Assembly: GCA_021828285.1 (NCBI GenBank)
Contig: JAKASG010000025.1
Coordinates: forward strand, 1-38,484
DNA: 38,484 bases
Source of the DNA: Acidobacteriota bacterium
GTDB taxonomy: Bacteria > Acidobacteriota > Terriglobia > UBA7540
Direction: 5' to 3'
Shown here: positions 7,450 through 15,620 of the stretch, one piece after another
How positions within the stretch are numbered: the stretch's first letter is position 1
Layout of the letters: every line of letters begins with the position of its first letter
Program-made: the position numbers and the translations under genes
The notes under the pieces: model-generated
The model's input: only the letters and a program-made list of their open reading frames with translations
Databases searched by the model: none
Told to the model about the DNA's origin: nothing

Positions 7450-8658
7450 ATGAGCATTGCATATCTGGATGGATCGTCGGGCATCAGCGGCGATATGTTT
7501 CTCGGCGCGTTGATGGACGCCGGTGTGGACGCGGACCGGTTGCGGGCGGAATTGAAGAAGCTGCCCGTCGAGCATTACGAAATCAAAGTGGGCCGCGTGA
7601 TGCGCGCCGGGATTTCCGGGGCGCGGGTTGAAATTTCGGTGACCGCGGATCAGCCGCATCGCCATCTCCGCCACATCGAAGATCTGATCGGGAAAGCGGA
7701 TATTTCGGAATCAGCGAAAGCGAACGCGCTCGCGGCCTTCCGCAAAATCGCGGAAGCGGAAGGCAAGCTCCACGCGAAGCCGGCCGAACACATTCATTTT
7801 CATGAAGTCGGCGCCGTGGACGCGATTCTCGATATCGTCGGAACGTGCCTGGGATTTGAAATGTTGGGCGCGCCGGAGGTGATTTGCTCGCCGCTCAATC
7901 TCGGCAGCGGGCGCGTTCAGGCGGCGCACGGCTCACTGCCCGTTCCCGCCCCGGCCACGGCGGAATTGCTGAAAGGGATTCCCGTTTATTCGTCCGACGT
8001 TGCGGGCGAACTGGTGACGCCGACGGGCGCGGCTTTGGTCGCGACGCTCGCCTCGGCCTTCGGCCCCATGCCGCCGATGACGATTGATCGCATCGGCTAT
8101 GGCGCGGGCGCGAAGGAATTTGCCGGCCATCCGAACATCGCGCGGCTCTTTCTCGGCAAGCGCGTCGCGGATCGGGAAAGCGCCGCGGGTGCGTCGCCCG
8201 AAGAAAACGTCGCCGTCATCGAAACTCATCTCGACGACCTGAGCCCGCAACTCTACGCCTATTTCGCCGAGCGCGCGCTCGCCGCGGGCGCGCTCGATGT
8301 CGCCTGCGCCCCGCTGCAGATGAAAAAGGGCCGGCCGGGATTCCGCGTCACCGTCATCGCGAAGCCCGAGCAGGCGGATGCGCTCGCAAATCTTCTCTTT
8401 GAGGAAACGACCACGCTCGGCGTTCGCATTTACGAAGCGCGCCGCAAAACGCTCGAGCGCGAATGGGTGAGCGTTTCGACCGGCTACGGCGCCGTGCGCG
8501 TGAAAGTCGCACGGCAAAACGGCCGAATCCTGAACGCTGCTCCCGAATTTTCCGATTGCGAGCGGATCGCGGCGGAAAACAAAGTGCCGCTCAAGGAAGT
8601 GATGGCCGCCGCCATCGCCGCCTTTCGGGAAAAGACGATCGAAACACTGAGCCATTGA
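7450..8658 (+). CDS. larC: nickel-pincer cofactor biosynthesis protein LarC (DUF111)
   Basis: 402-residue full-length LarC. The opening MSIAYLDGSSGISGDMFLGAL matches the family, as do EHIHFHEVGAVDAILDIVG and the late ETHLDDLSPQ segment. LarC is the CTP-dependent cyclometallase that inserts nickel into the thiocarboxylated pyridinium nucleotide to finish the nickel-pincer cofactor of lactate racemase (LarA) and related racemases/epimerases. In Lactiplantibacillus plantarum the protein needs a programmed frameshift (LarC1/LarC2); here it is one continuous frame. No larA, larB or larE lies in the window. A weak AAAGG precedes the ATG. It heads a plus-strand run with metG and tatD. Confidence 0.93.
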   Translation: MSIAYLDGSSGISGDMFLGALMDAGVDADRLRAELKKLPVEHYEIKVGRVMRAGISGARVEISVTADQPHRHLRHIEDLIGKADISESAKANALAAFRKIAEAEGKLHAKPAEHIHFHEVGAVDAILDIVGTCLGFEMLGAPEVICSPLNLGSGRVQAAHGSLPVPAPATAELLKGIPVYSSDVAGELVTPTGAALVATLASAFGPMPPMTIDRIGYGAGAKEFAGHPNIARLFLGKRVADRESAAGASPEENVAVIETHLDDLSPQLYAYFAERALAAGALDVACAPLQMKKGRPGFRVTVIAKPEQADALANLLFEETTTLGVRIYEARRKTLEREWVSVSTGYGAVRVKVARQNGRILNAAPEFSDCERIAAENKVPLKEVMAAAIAAFREKTIETLSH

Positions 8659-8678
8659 GTGATTGAAACAATTCCACG

Positions 8679-10889
8679 ATGAAGAAATTCTTCTTAACGA
8701 CGCCCATCTACTACCCGAACGCGCGCCCGCACGTGGGCTCGGCGTACACCACGATCGTGTGCGACGCCCTTGCGCGCTACAAGCGCATGTGCGGTTACGA
8801 CGTGGCCTTTTTGACCGGAACGGACGAGCACGGTGAAAAACTTCAGCGGGCGGCGGACGCGGCAGGTGTGCCCGTCGAGAAATTCGTCGCCGAAAAGCGA
8901 AAGCTGTTTACGAAGCTGTGGGACACGCTGGGAATCCCGCCGTACAGCGCAGAGAATCCCGCGGGATATCGCTTCGTCCACACGTCGCAAAACCCCGACC
9001 ACATCAAGTCCGTTCAGTGGATGATCGAGCAGGCGCGCAAAGCCGGCTACATCGAAAAGAAGAAGTACGAGGGCCGCTACTGCATTTACGACGAGCGATA
9101 CGTTTCAGATTCCGTCGAGCCTGCGAACTGCGATATCTGCGGCCGGCCGGCGGAATTGATCAGCGAAGAAAATCACTTCTTCAAATTATCGGCTTTCGCC
9201 GACCGCCTGCTCGAGCTTTACGAGAAGCAGCCGAAATTCGTCTTGCCGGATTTCCGCATGAACGAAGTGAAAAGCTTCGTCAAAAGTGGTCTGCGCGATA
9301 TTTCCATCAGCCGCAGGCGCCTCAAGTGGGGCATTCCCTGGCCGGACGACCCGGAGCAAGTCGTTTACGTCTGGTACGACGCGCTGACGAGTTATTTGAC
9401 CGGCATCGGCTTTCGCGGCGGCGATAAGCCTGAGCCCGACTTCGAGAAATATTGGATGGACCCCGATTCCGAGCGCGTCCACATGATTGGCAAAGACATT
9501 TTGCGCTTCCACGCCGTCTATTGGCCCGCGTTTTTGATGGCCGCCAACGATGCTTTGCCCGCGGACAAAAAGCTGCCGCTGCCTAAAACGATTTTTGCCC
9601 ACGGCTGGATTTATTACGAGCAGGACAAGATGAGTAAATCGAAAGGCAACGTCGTCTATCCTGAGCCGATTGTCGAAGCGCTGAACTCTTTCGGCGCCCC
9701 CGGCAACGATGCGCTGCGGTATTACCTCTTGCGCGATACGACGCTCGGGCACGACGCCAGTTTTTCGTACGACGGGTTGGTTGATCGGTACAACTCCGAC
9801 CTAGCGAATGGCCTCGGCAACCTTGCCAAGCGAACGCTTGACATGACCAAAAGATACTGCGGCGGCGTGATTCCAGATGCGTCAGACCTGAACCAGAAGA
9901 CGGGAGGAGCGTGGTTCGACCCGAGAGTCGACGCCAGCCGCAAGCAATATGCGGACCGGATTTCCTCGGCGTACGAAAACTTTCAGTTTTCGGCCGCCTT
10001 GGAATTGATTTGGACGTTCGTCATTTTCTACGGCGGGCAGGGTTCGCCTGGCGTGGAGTCGGCGGACGCGGACGGATTTCTTTCTGCGTTCCAGCCTTGG
10101 GCGAAGGCCGCCGATCCCGCTCAACATTGGCTCGTTAATGGTGTCCTATACCTTACGCTTGAGCCGGTGCGAGCCGCAGCAGTGTTTGCTCACCCCGTAA
10201 TGCCGGAGGCTACGCGGAGGATATGGGCGCAGCTTGGGCGCGAGCCCTATCTCGGCAATATCGAGGATCAACGATTCCCGGATTGGAAATGGAGAGGGCT
10301 TATTCCCGGCAAGAGCATCGGCGTGCCCGGCGCTGTTTTTCCACGGCTTGACAAAGCGGCGTCCTTGGCGAGGCTGAAGGAGTTTGCCGAGAAAAATCTT
10401 GGCGCGGAGACATCAATCGAGAAAGGAACAACAGTGGAACAACAACCAGAGGGAGAAAGCACGCGGGCGGAGCAGCAGCCAACGGGCGGCACGGGCTTCC
10501 AGCCTGCGAAAGAAGACACGACCAAGACGGCCGTGCCGCAAGCGCAAGCTTCGGCCGACCAAAAAATCTCCATTGAGGATTTCGCCAAAGTCGAGATGCG
10601 CGTGGGTCAAGTCGTCGCCGCGGAGCGCATTCCGAAGGCCGATAGGCTGCTGAAGCTCCAGGTGGACGTCGGCGGGGAAGTGCGGCAAGTGTGCGCCGGC
10701 ATTGCCGAGTATTATGAGCCGGAAAAGCTGATTGGAATGAAAGTTGTGGTCGTAACGAATCTTCAGCCTCGAAAGCTTCGCGGCGTCGAATCGAACGGCA
10801 TGATCGTGGCCGCATCCGTCGGCGAGGAAGGCCGACCGGTGCTCGCAACGTTCGCCGAAGATGTTCCGAATGGCGCGAGGTTGAAGTAG
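8679..10889 (+). CDS. metG: methionyl-tRNA synthetase with C-terminal tRNA-binding domain
   Basis: 736 residues. The class I signatures are PNARPHVGSAY (HIGH-type, near residue 12) and DKMSKSKGNVV (KMSKS, near 315). The zinc-knuckle region has CDICG near 150; the first half of the knuckle (YCIYDERY) keeps only one cysteine. The anticodon-binding domain runs to about 570. A low-complexity linker rich in E, T, Q and P follows, then an EMAP-II/Trbp111-like OB-fold domain (about 628-736; MRVGQVVAAERIPKADRLLKLQ). The enzyme charges tRNA-Met. Unusually, the linker contains an inverted repeat resembling a dispersed genomic repeat (separate entry). It starts 20 bases after larC with no clear Shine-Dalgarno and is followed six bases later by the tatD start. 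Confidence 0.97.
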   Translation: MKKFFLTTPIYYPNARPHVGSAYTTIVCDALARYKRMCGYDVAFLTGTDEHGEKLQRAADAAGVPVEKFVAEKRKLFTKLWDTLGIPPYSAENPAGYRFVHTSQNPDHIKSVQWMIEQARKAGYIEKKKYEGRYCIYDERYVSDSVEPANCDICGRPAELISEENHFFKLSAFADRLLELYEKQPKFVLPDFRMNEVKSFVKSGLRDISISRRRLKWGIPWPDDPEQVVYVWYDALTSYLTGIGFRGGDKPEPDFEKYWMDPDSERVHMIGKDILRFHAVYWPAFLMAANDALPADKKLPLPKTIFAHGWIYYEQDKMSKSKGNVVYPEPIVEALNSFGAPGNDALRYYLLRDTTLGHDASFSYDGLVDRYNSDLANGLGNLAKRTLDMTKRYCGGVIPDASDLNQKTGGAWFDPRVDASRKQYADRISSAYENFQFSAALELIWTFVIFYGGQGSPGVESADADGFLSAFQPWAKAADPAQHWLVNGVLYLTLEPVRAAAVFAHPVMPEATRRIWAQLGREPYLGNIEDQRFPDWKWRGLIPGKSIGVPGAVFPRLDKAASLARLKEFAEKNLGAETSIEKGTTVEQQPEGESTRAEQQPTGGTGFQPAKEDTTKTAVPQAQASADQKISIEDFAKVEMRVGQVVAAERIPKADRLLKLQVDVGGEVRQVCAGIAEYYEPEKLIGMKVVVVTNLQPRKLRGVESNGMIVAASVGEEGRPVLATFAEDVPNGARLK
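10486..10539 (+). repeat. REP-like inverted repeat inside the metG linker
   Basis: A perfect nine-base inverted repeat, GCGGCACGG (10486-10494) and CCGTGCCGC (10531-10539), flanks 36 bases. Translated it gives GGTGFQPA...KTAVPQ. As I recall, peptides of the type GTGFQPV and KTAVPQ mark a repeat family scattered through genomes of Acidobacteria and Planctomycetes. It falls exactly in the non-conserved linker, where an in-frame insertion would be tolerated. The inverted repeat is seen directly; the family assignment is from memory. Confidence 0.5.
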
Positions 10890-10895
10890 TCGCCC

Positions 10896-11675
10896 GTGCT
10901 TCTCGATTCCCATTGTCATCTGGACGATTCGAGCTTCGATGCCGACCGCGAAGCTGTGATCGAGCGGGCGCGCGCTGCGGGCGTTCGCTTGATGATGACG
11001 ATCGCAAGCGGCGGCGCTCCCGAAGATTTTGAGGCCGGCCTGCGCATTGCCGAATCGCACGATTCGATCTACGCCGCCGCGGGGATTCATCCCCAAAACG
11101 CCGCTGAAGCTGGAGAGGGCCATTTTCAGGCGCTCGAGCGTCTGGCTGGCCGGCCGAAGTTTCTGGCGATTGGTGAAATCGGGCTCGATTATTTCCACGA
11201 GAGCTCGCCGCGAGACGTCCAGCAGCGCGTGCTCATTCGCCAGTTGGAGCTTGCTCGCGCGGTCGAGCGGCCCGTCGTTATCCATTGCCGGGATGCATGG
11301 GCGGACCTGCGCGAGATTTTCGCGGCCAGACGGGAATTTACGGACGTTCGCGGAATTCTGCATTGTTTTTCAGGATCGCGTGAGGACGCATTGCATTTCC
11401 TCGATGTCGGATTCCTTGTTTCCTTTGCTGGAAATCTGACTTTTAAAAAAGCCGAAGGAATGCGCGCCATCGCCCGAGAGCTCCCCCTCGATCGGCTGCT
11501 CACGGAAACAGATTGCCCGTATCTCGCGCCGCAGCCGAACCGCGGCAAGCGCAACGAGCCGGCCTGGGTGCGCCACGTGACCGGGGAAATCGCGTTGCTG
11601 CATGGCCTGACCGAGGAAGAAACCGGCGCACGGCTCATTCAGAATTTCACTCAGTTTTTTAAGCTGGGCGATTGA
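10896..11675 (+). CDS. TatD family metal-dependent hydrolase (YcfH/TatD-like DNase)
   Basis: 259 residues, standard length. All metal-site motifs of the TatD TIM barrel are visible: SHCHLD at the N-terminus (HxH), GEIGLDYF (Glu, near 91), VIHCRDAW (His, near 128), ILHCFSG (His, near 154) and TETDCPYLAPQPNRGKRNEP (Asp, near 204). Members are 3'-5' exonucleases or quality-control deoxyribonucleases; despite the name they are not needed for Tat export. The start is GTG six bases after the metG stop, so it is probably translated from the same message. In many bacteria tatD-like genes follow metG, which supports the assignment. Confidence 0.93.
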   Translation: MLLDSHCHLDDSSFDADREAVIERARAAGVRLMMTIASGGAPEDFEAGLRIAESHDSIYAAAGIHPQNAAEAGEGHFQALERLAGRPKFLAIGEIGLDYFHESSPRDVQQRVLIRQLELARAVERPVVIHCRDAWADLREIFAARREFTDVRGILHCFSGSREDALHFLDVGFLVSFAGNLTFKKAEGMRAIARELPLDRLLTETDCPYLAPQPNRGKRNEPAWVRHVTGEIALLHGLTEEETGARLIQNFTQFFKLGD

Positions 11676-11709
11676 TTCGCTCCGGGGCAAGCCGATTCCT
11701 CCGGGCGCA

Positions 11710-11739
11710 AACGCGCGGCGCGGGGCGCGTCGGCGCGTT
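11710..11739 (+). terminator. candidate terminator hairpin after tatD
   Basis: AACGCGC (11710-11716) pairs with GCGCGTT (11733-11739), with further internal GCGC/GCGC pairing. A T-run appears only about 18 bases later, so it is an imperfect intrinsic terminator. Confidence 0.3.
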
Positions 11740-11841
11740 AATGCTTCCCTTCGAGTTGTTTTTATGGGAATATCGTAACGTTGCGCGTCGCGGCTGGCCG
11801 CCGTAGTGAGAGTGCGGGTTTCAGCCGGCAGGGACCAAAGC

Positions 11842-12834
11842 GTGGCCATAACAAACCGTCTCAGCACCAAAGAAGTTTTCGATCTGCTCCGATCCGACCT
11901 GCAGAAGGTTGAAGAAGAGCTTTCCCGCCAGACTTCCGCAGCCACTCGTCCGATTGCGGAAATCGGCCAATATCTTCAGGCGAGCGGCGGTAAGCGGCTG
12001 CGGCCGTCGCTGTTGCTGCTCTCCGCGAAATTGTGCGGTTACGAAGGCCCCGCGAGCGCAAGGCTCGGCGCCGTCGTCGAGCTGATTCATACGGCGACGC
12101 TCGTTCACGACGATGTGATTGACAGAGCGGACACGCGGCGCGGGCGCCCTTCGATCAACTCGCGCTGGGGCAATCATCTGAGCGTGCTGGCGGGCGACTG
12201 GCTCTATATGCAGGCGTTCAACGCCGCGCTCGACGAACGCAGTTTTCCAATTCTCGACTTGCTGATCAGCTTGACCCAGGTGATGGTCGAAGGCGAGCTG
12301 CTCCAATTGATGGCGCTCAACAAGCTCGACGCGACGGAGGAGGACTATCTCGAGCTCGCTTACCGGAAAACGGCCTGCTTGTTCTCGGTTTGTTTGAAGC
12401 TGGGCGCGATCCTCGCGGGCAAGCCGCCCGAGATTGAAGAGAAGCTCGGCGCTTACGGCATCAACCTGGGGTTGGCGTTCCAGCTCACGGACGACATCCT
12501 CGATTTTACTTCCACGGAGCAAAAGCTTGGGAAGCCGGTGGGCAATGACTTTCGCGAAGGCAAAGTCACTTTGCCGATGATTTACCTGCTTCAAAAATGC
12601 GCGCCCGAAGAGGCGCTCGAAATCGAGCGCGCCTACGGCAAAAGGAGTTTTACAACCGAGCATCTCGAACCGATCTTCGATCTGATGCGCCGCTGCGGTG
12701 CGCTCGATGAGGCCCGGCGGAAAGCGGCAAATTTCGCCGAACAGGCGAAGCAGGCGCTCGCCGTCTTTCCCGACTCGATTTATAAAGACTCCTTGATGGC
12801 GCTGCCGGATTTTATCATCGAGCGAGAGTCCTGA
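11842..12834 (+). CDS. trans-polyprenyl diphosphate synthase (octaprenyl/heptaprenyl type)
   Basis: 330 residues. The first aspartate-rich motif is LVHDDVIDRADTRRG and the second is FQLTDDILDF, with GGKRLRPSLLLL upstream for isopentenyl diphosphate binding. The enzyme adds isopentenyl units to an allylic primer to give long all-trans chains, normally the side chain of menaquinone or ubiquinone. The first Asp motif is the DDxxD form of long-chain and some farnesyl/geranylgeranyl synthases; sequence alone does not fix chain length. The frame is open from GTG 11806, but GTG 11842 is preferred because AGGGA lies seven to eight bases upstream and the protein then begins next to the conserved region. 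It follows tatD by about 165 bases. Confidence 0.9.
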   Translation: MAITNRLSTKEVFDLLRSDLQKVEEELSRQTSAATRPIAEIGQYLQASGGKRLRPSLLLLSAKLCGYEGPASARLGAVVELIHTATLVHDDVIDRADTRRGRPSINSRWGNHLSVLAGDWLYMQAFNAALDERSFPILDLLISLTQVMVEGELLQLMALNKLDATEEDYLELAYRKTACLFSVCLKLGAILAGKPPEIEEKLGAYGINLGLAFQLTDDILDFTSTEQKLGKPVGNDFREGKVTLPMIYLLQKCAPEEALEIERAYGKRSFTTEHLEPIFDLMRRCGALDEARRKAANFAEQAKQALAVFPDSIYKDSLMALPDFIIERES

Positions 12835-12858
12835 CGCCTTCGCGGAATCCCCGCCCTC

Positions 12859-13440
12859 ATGAAGCCCCGTCATGAAACCGAAGTCAAGCTGCGGGTGGAG
12901 TCGCCGCGCCGCCTTGGCCGAAAACTCAGCGAGCTTGGCTTGGCGCCCGTGTCGGCGCGGCATTTTGAACGAAACATCCTGTTCGATTTCAAGGGATCGC
13001 CGCTTCGCAAGGCGGGTTCGCTGATTCGCCTGCGTTTTGAGGGATCGAGGGGCCTTGTGACATTCAAGGGCGCCTCCAGGAGATCGAGCCGTTACAAGGT
13101 CCGGCCGGAGATCGAGATTACGATTGAAGATTGCGGCGCTCTGCGCGCCATTTTCGAGCGGCTCGGCTTGCGGGAAACGTTTCGGTATGAGAAATACCGG
13201 ACCGGTTTTGCGCCGCGTCGCGGTTCCCGAAGGGCAGGCTCGCCCTTGCTGGTTTTCGATGAGACTCCGATCGGCGATTTTATCGAGCTCGAAGGCCCTG
13301 CGGCGTGGATCAACCGCGTGGCGCGGGCCCTCGGCTATGGCCGCCGCGACTATATCACGGGCAGTTACGCGGCCCTATACCTCGCGTGGCGGCGGAAGCG
13401 CCGCGGGCAGCCGCGAAATATGGTCTTTCGAAAATCTTGA
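12859..13440 (+). CDS. CYTH-domain protein, class IV adenylate cyclase (CyaB)-like
   Basis: 193 residues. The N-terminal ExExK motif that defines the CYTH fold is present (HETEVKLRV, residues about 5-13). Basic and acidic tunnel residues follow in LIRLRFEG, VTFKGASRRS, RPEIEITIED and, near the C-terminus, GDFIELEGP. The family includes CyaB-like adenylate cyclases, thiamine-triphosphatases and inorganic triphosphatases, all binding triphosphates in a beta-barrel tunnel with divalent metal. Length and motif order resemble bacterial CyaB-like proteins; the reaction cannot be decided here. A basic C-terminal tail (WRRKRRGQPR) follows the domain. The start lies 24 bases after the prenyl synthase stop, with no strong Shine-Dalgarno. 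Confidence 0.8.
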   Translation: MKPRHETEVKLRVESPRRLGRKLSELGLAPVSARHFERNILFDFKGSPLRKAGSLIRLRFEGSRGLVTFKGASRRSSRYKVRPEIEITIEDCGALRAIFERLGLRETFRYEKYRTGFAPRRGSRRAGSPLLVFDETPIGDFIELEGPAAWINRVARALGYGRRDYITGSYAALYLAWRRKRRGQPRNMVFRKS

Positions 13441-13442
13441 TT

Positions 13443-13471
13443 ATGGTGGGGCAGCGCGTTTGCGCTATAAT
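13443..13471 (+). promoter_or_regulatory. candidate promoter for tatA
   Basis: A perfect -10 TATAAT (13466-13471) with a poor -35 (ATGGTG, 13443-13448) at 17 bases. It would give a leader of about 40 bases to the tatA ATG. Confidence 0.45.
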
Positions 13472-13515
13472 TGCGATGTAGGGCGCGGTGAGGATTGCGC
13501 CGGGAGGAGTTCGCT

Positions 13516-13701
13516 ATGGATGGCTTATTTGAGCCGATGCATCTGCTGATCATTTTGGTGATCGTGCTGATCCTTTTCGGCCCCGGCAAACTGCCGGAGC
13601 TCGGCAAGGGACTGGGAAAGGGAATTCGCGAGTTCAAGGACGCTTTGCGCGGCGGTCTGGGTTCATCGGCCGACAAGAGCGCGGACGAAAAGAAACCCTG
13701 A
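13516..13701 (+). CDS. tatA: Sec-independent translocase protein TatA/TatE
   Basis: 61 residues. One N-terminal membrane helix ([13 protein letters not shown]) leads into the invariant [21 protein letters not shown], the hinge and amphipathic helix of TatA/TatE proteins, followed by a short charged tail. TatA oligomers form the pore of the twin-arginine pathway that exports folded proteins. The ATG at 13516 is chosen because GGGAGGA lies seven bases upstream. tatC is not in the window; the nearby tatD-like gene is a nuclease and not a Tat component. A Tat substrate is encoded in the window: the Gfo/Idh/MocA protein at 29261-30703 has an RRDFLK signal. Confidence 0.95.
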   Translation: MDGLFEPMHLLIILVIVLILFGPGKLPELGKGLGKGIREFKDALRGGLGSSADKSADEKKP

Positions 13702-13817
13702 CCGTCTCTCCGTATCGCGAGGGTATTCGACTGCCGGCAAAGCGCCGTGCCTGAATTGAAGATGTTCAGCGCTAACCTTCACTTTATTGCATTCCTTTGG
13801 CGTTTCAGACCCTCTCT

Positions 13818-14009
13818 ATGACCTTCGAGCCTGAGGGCGCCGAAAAACCGCTCGCAGGAAACTGCCATCACCGCTGGCGAAAACAGAAAAGCGCTTTTCT
13901 GATTTCCGAGGTGTGCGACTTCTGCAAGCTGTTACGCTACAAAGCCGCGGCAACGTCCGACTGGGAATATCGCGCGCCCATCCGGTTCCAGTCTGCCCCA
14001 AACCACTAA
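13818..14009 (+). CDS. small Cys/His protein, possible zinc-binding
   Basis: A 63-residue open frame in the 520-base stretch between tatA and pncB. I do not recognise it. It has CHHRW near residue 16 and VCDFC near 32, spaced as in small zinc-ribbon-like proteins (CxH...CxxC), followed by aromatic and basic residues (KLLRYKAA, DWEYRAP). Third codon positions are mostly G or C, as in the neighbours, which supports coding. No clear Shine-Dalgarno is seen before the ATG; a TTG at 13797 would add seven residues. It could still be chance. Confidence 0.35.
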   Translation: MTFEPEGAEKPLAGNCHHRWRKQKSAFLISEVCDFCKLLRYKAAATSDWEYRAPIRFQSAPNH

Positions 14010-14096
14010 GCCATTGCGTGGCTCTGATTCCATGACGAAGCCGGCCTTGTGGACTTCGGCGGAATTTCTCTTCGAGCGGCCCGCACGCGTCGCGGC

Positions 14097-14126
14097 TTGA
14101 CTTCTCTCGAATTTGAACCTGATACT
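14097..14126 (+). promoter_or_regulatory. candidate promoter for pncB-pncA
   Basis: TTGACT (14097-14102), an 18-base spacer and GATACT (14121-14126). It would give a leader of about 90 bases before the pncB start. By eye only. The rest of 14010-14221 shows no other feature I can support. Confidence 0.4.
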
Positions 14127-14221
14127 GGCGTTGGGCATCAAAAACGAGGAAAGCTGGTCTGGTGGTTCGAGCGAAAAACAATTCGACGGGCGGCGCTCGT
14201 GGACAGGCAGCAGGCGGGCGA

Positions 14222-15604
14222 ATGAAAAAGAAGACGGTCTCCAGCCCTGCGTTGCTCGTAGACCTTTATGAACTGACCATGGCCGCGGGCTATTTCGAGC
14301 GCGGCCTCAATTCCCGCTCGACGTTCGAGCTGTTCGTCCGCCATCTGCCGTCCGAGCGCGCCTACCTCATTGCCGCAGGCATCGAATCGGCGCTCGATTA
14401 TCTGGAAAATCTGCGCTTCGAGGATTCCGACGTGCAGTTCCTGCGAGCGCAGCCTGCCCTCAAAACCGTCAGCGACGATTTTTTCGATTACCTTCGAAAA
14501 TTCCGGTTCACCGGCGACGTCCAAGCTGTGCCGGAAGGATCGCCGATTTTTGCGGAGGAACCGATACTGCAGGTGACCGCCCCGATTCCCGAGGCGCAAA
14601 TCATCGAGACTTATCTCCTCTCCGTGGTCAACTTTGAAACGCTCGTTGCCTCCAAAGCCTCCCGTGTGGTGCGGGCGGCGGAGGGGCGAAGCATCCTCGA
14701 ATTTGGCACCCGCCGCGCGCACGGCCCCGAAGCCGGCGTCCGCGCAGCTCGCGCAGCTTACCTGGCCGGTTGCGACGCAACGTCGAACGTTCTCGCTGGC
14801 GAGCGCTTCGGAATTCCACTGGCCGGAACCGCCGCGCACTCCTGGACGCAGGCGTTTCCGACGGAAGCCGAGGCCTTTGAGGCGCTTCTCGACACGTTTC
14901 CGGAAACCGCCGTGCTTCTTATCGACACTTACGATGCGATTGAGGGAGCGAAGCTCGCCACACGGCTCGGCAGAAAAATCCCGGGCGTTCGGCTCGACAG
15001 CGGCGACCTGCTCGAGAAGAGCTTCGAGGTGCGCGAAATTCTGGATGTGGCGGGATTTTCGGACACCAAAATCGTTGCGAGCGGCGATCTGAACGAATTC
15101 AAAATCGCGCGATTCGTGGCCGCCGGCGCGCCGATTGACGTTTTTGGCGTCGGAACCGAAGTTGCGACTTCGCGCGATGTGCCGGCGCTTAGCGTGGTCT
15201 ATAAACTGGTCGAGATCCAGCGCGGAGGCCTGCGGGAAGTCAAAACAAAGTTTAGCGATCAGAAGGTTTATTCGCCCGGGCGAAAACAGGTTTGGCGGTT
15301 TTCCGAGGGCGAGCGCTTCCACCATGACCTGATTGCTTGCGCGGATGAAAATTATCCCGAAGCTCAGCCGCTGCTTGCACCAGTGTTGCGCGACGGAAGA
15401 CGCGTGATTCCGCGCGAGCCGATCGCTCGGGCGCGAGCCGCAACACTCGCGAGAATCGCGCGCCTGCCGGAAGGCTTGCACGCGCTGCGGAATGCCCCCA
15501 CGTATCCGGTTTTGAAGAGCGCTGCGCTCGAGCGGCTGCTCGATGAAGTGCGCGAGCTTTATTCGGCTTCCCGCGAGACGACCGGCGTCGGCAGCGCCCA
15601 GTGA
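14222..15604 (+). CDS. pncB: nicotinate phosphoribosyltransferase
   Basis: 460 residues. The enzyme makes nicotinate mononucleotide from nicotinate and PRPP in NAD salvage. Family landmarks are LLVDLYELTMAAGYFERG at the N-terminus, EFGTRRAHGPEAG near residue 160, and GTAAHSWTQAF near 202, which holds the histidine that is autophosphorylated in the family. VRLDSGDLLEKS near 257 and GVGTEVATSRD near 309 line the phosphoribosyl site. The ATG at 14222 has a purine-rich CAGGCGGG just upstream; the frame continues to 14162 but those residues are not family-like. It is followed 16 bases later by pncA, so the pair converts nicotinamide to nicotinate mononucleotide. Confidence 0.93.
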   Translation: MKKKTVSSPALLVDLYELTMAAGYFERGLNSRSTFELFVRHLPSERAYLIAAGIESALDYLENLRFEDSDVQFLRAQPALKTVSDDFFDYLRKFRFTGDVQAVPEGSPIFAEEPILQVTAPIPEAQIIETYLLSVVNFETLVASKASRVVRAAEGRSILEFGTRRAHGPEAGVRAARAAYLAGCDATSNVLAGERFGIPLAGTAAHSWTQAFPTEAEAFEALLDTFPETAVLLIDTYDAIEGAKLATRLGRKIPGVRLDSGDLLEKSFEVREILDVAGFSDTKIVASGDLNEFKIARFVAAGAPIDVFGVGTEVATSRDVPALSVVYKLVEIQRGGLREVKTKFSDQKVYSPGRKQVWRFSEGERFHHDLIACADENYPEAQPLLAPVLRDGRRVIPREPIARARAATLARIARLPEGLHALRNAPTYPVLKSAALERLLDEVRELYSASRETTGVGSAQ

Positions 15605-15620
15605 TCGCCCCGCGCCTTCA

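Noticed and set aside
10896-11675. Tat export component TatD linked to tatA
   Set aside because: TatD proteins are metal-dependent nucleases; the motifs seen are catalytic, and the position after metG is the common one. Proximity to tatA is probably chance.
11821-12963. Minus-strand frame of 380 residues
   Set aside because: Antisense shadow of the polyprenyl synthase, which carries both Asp-rich motifs on the plus strand.
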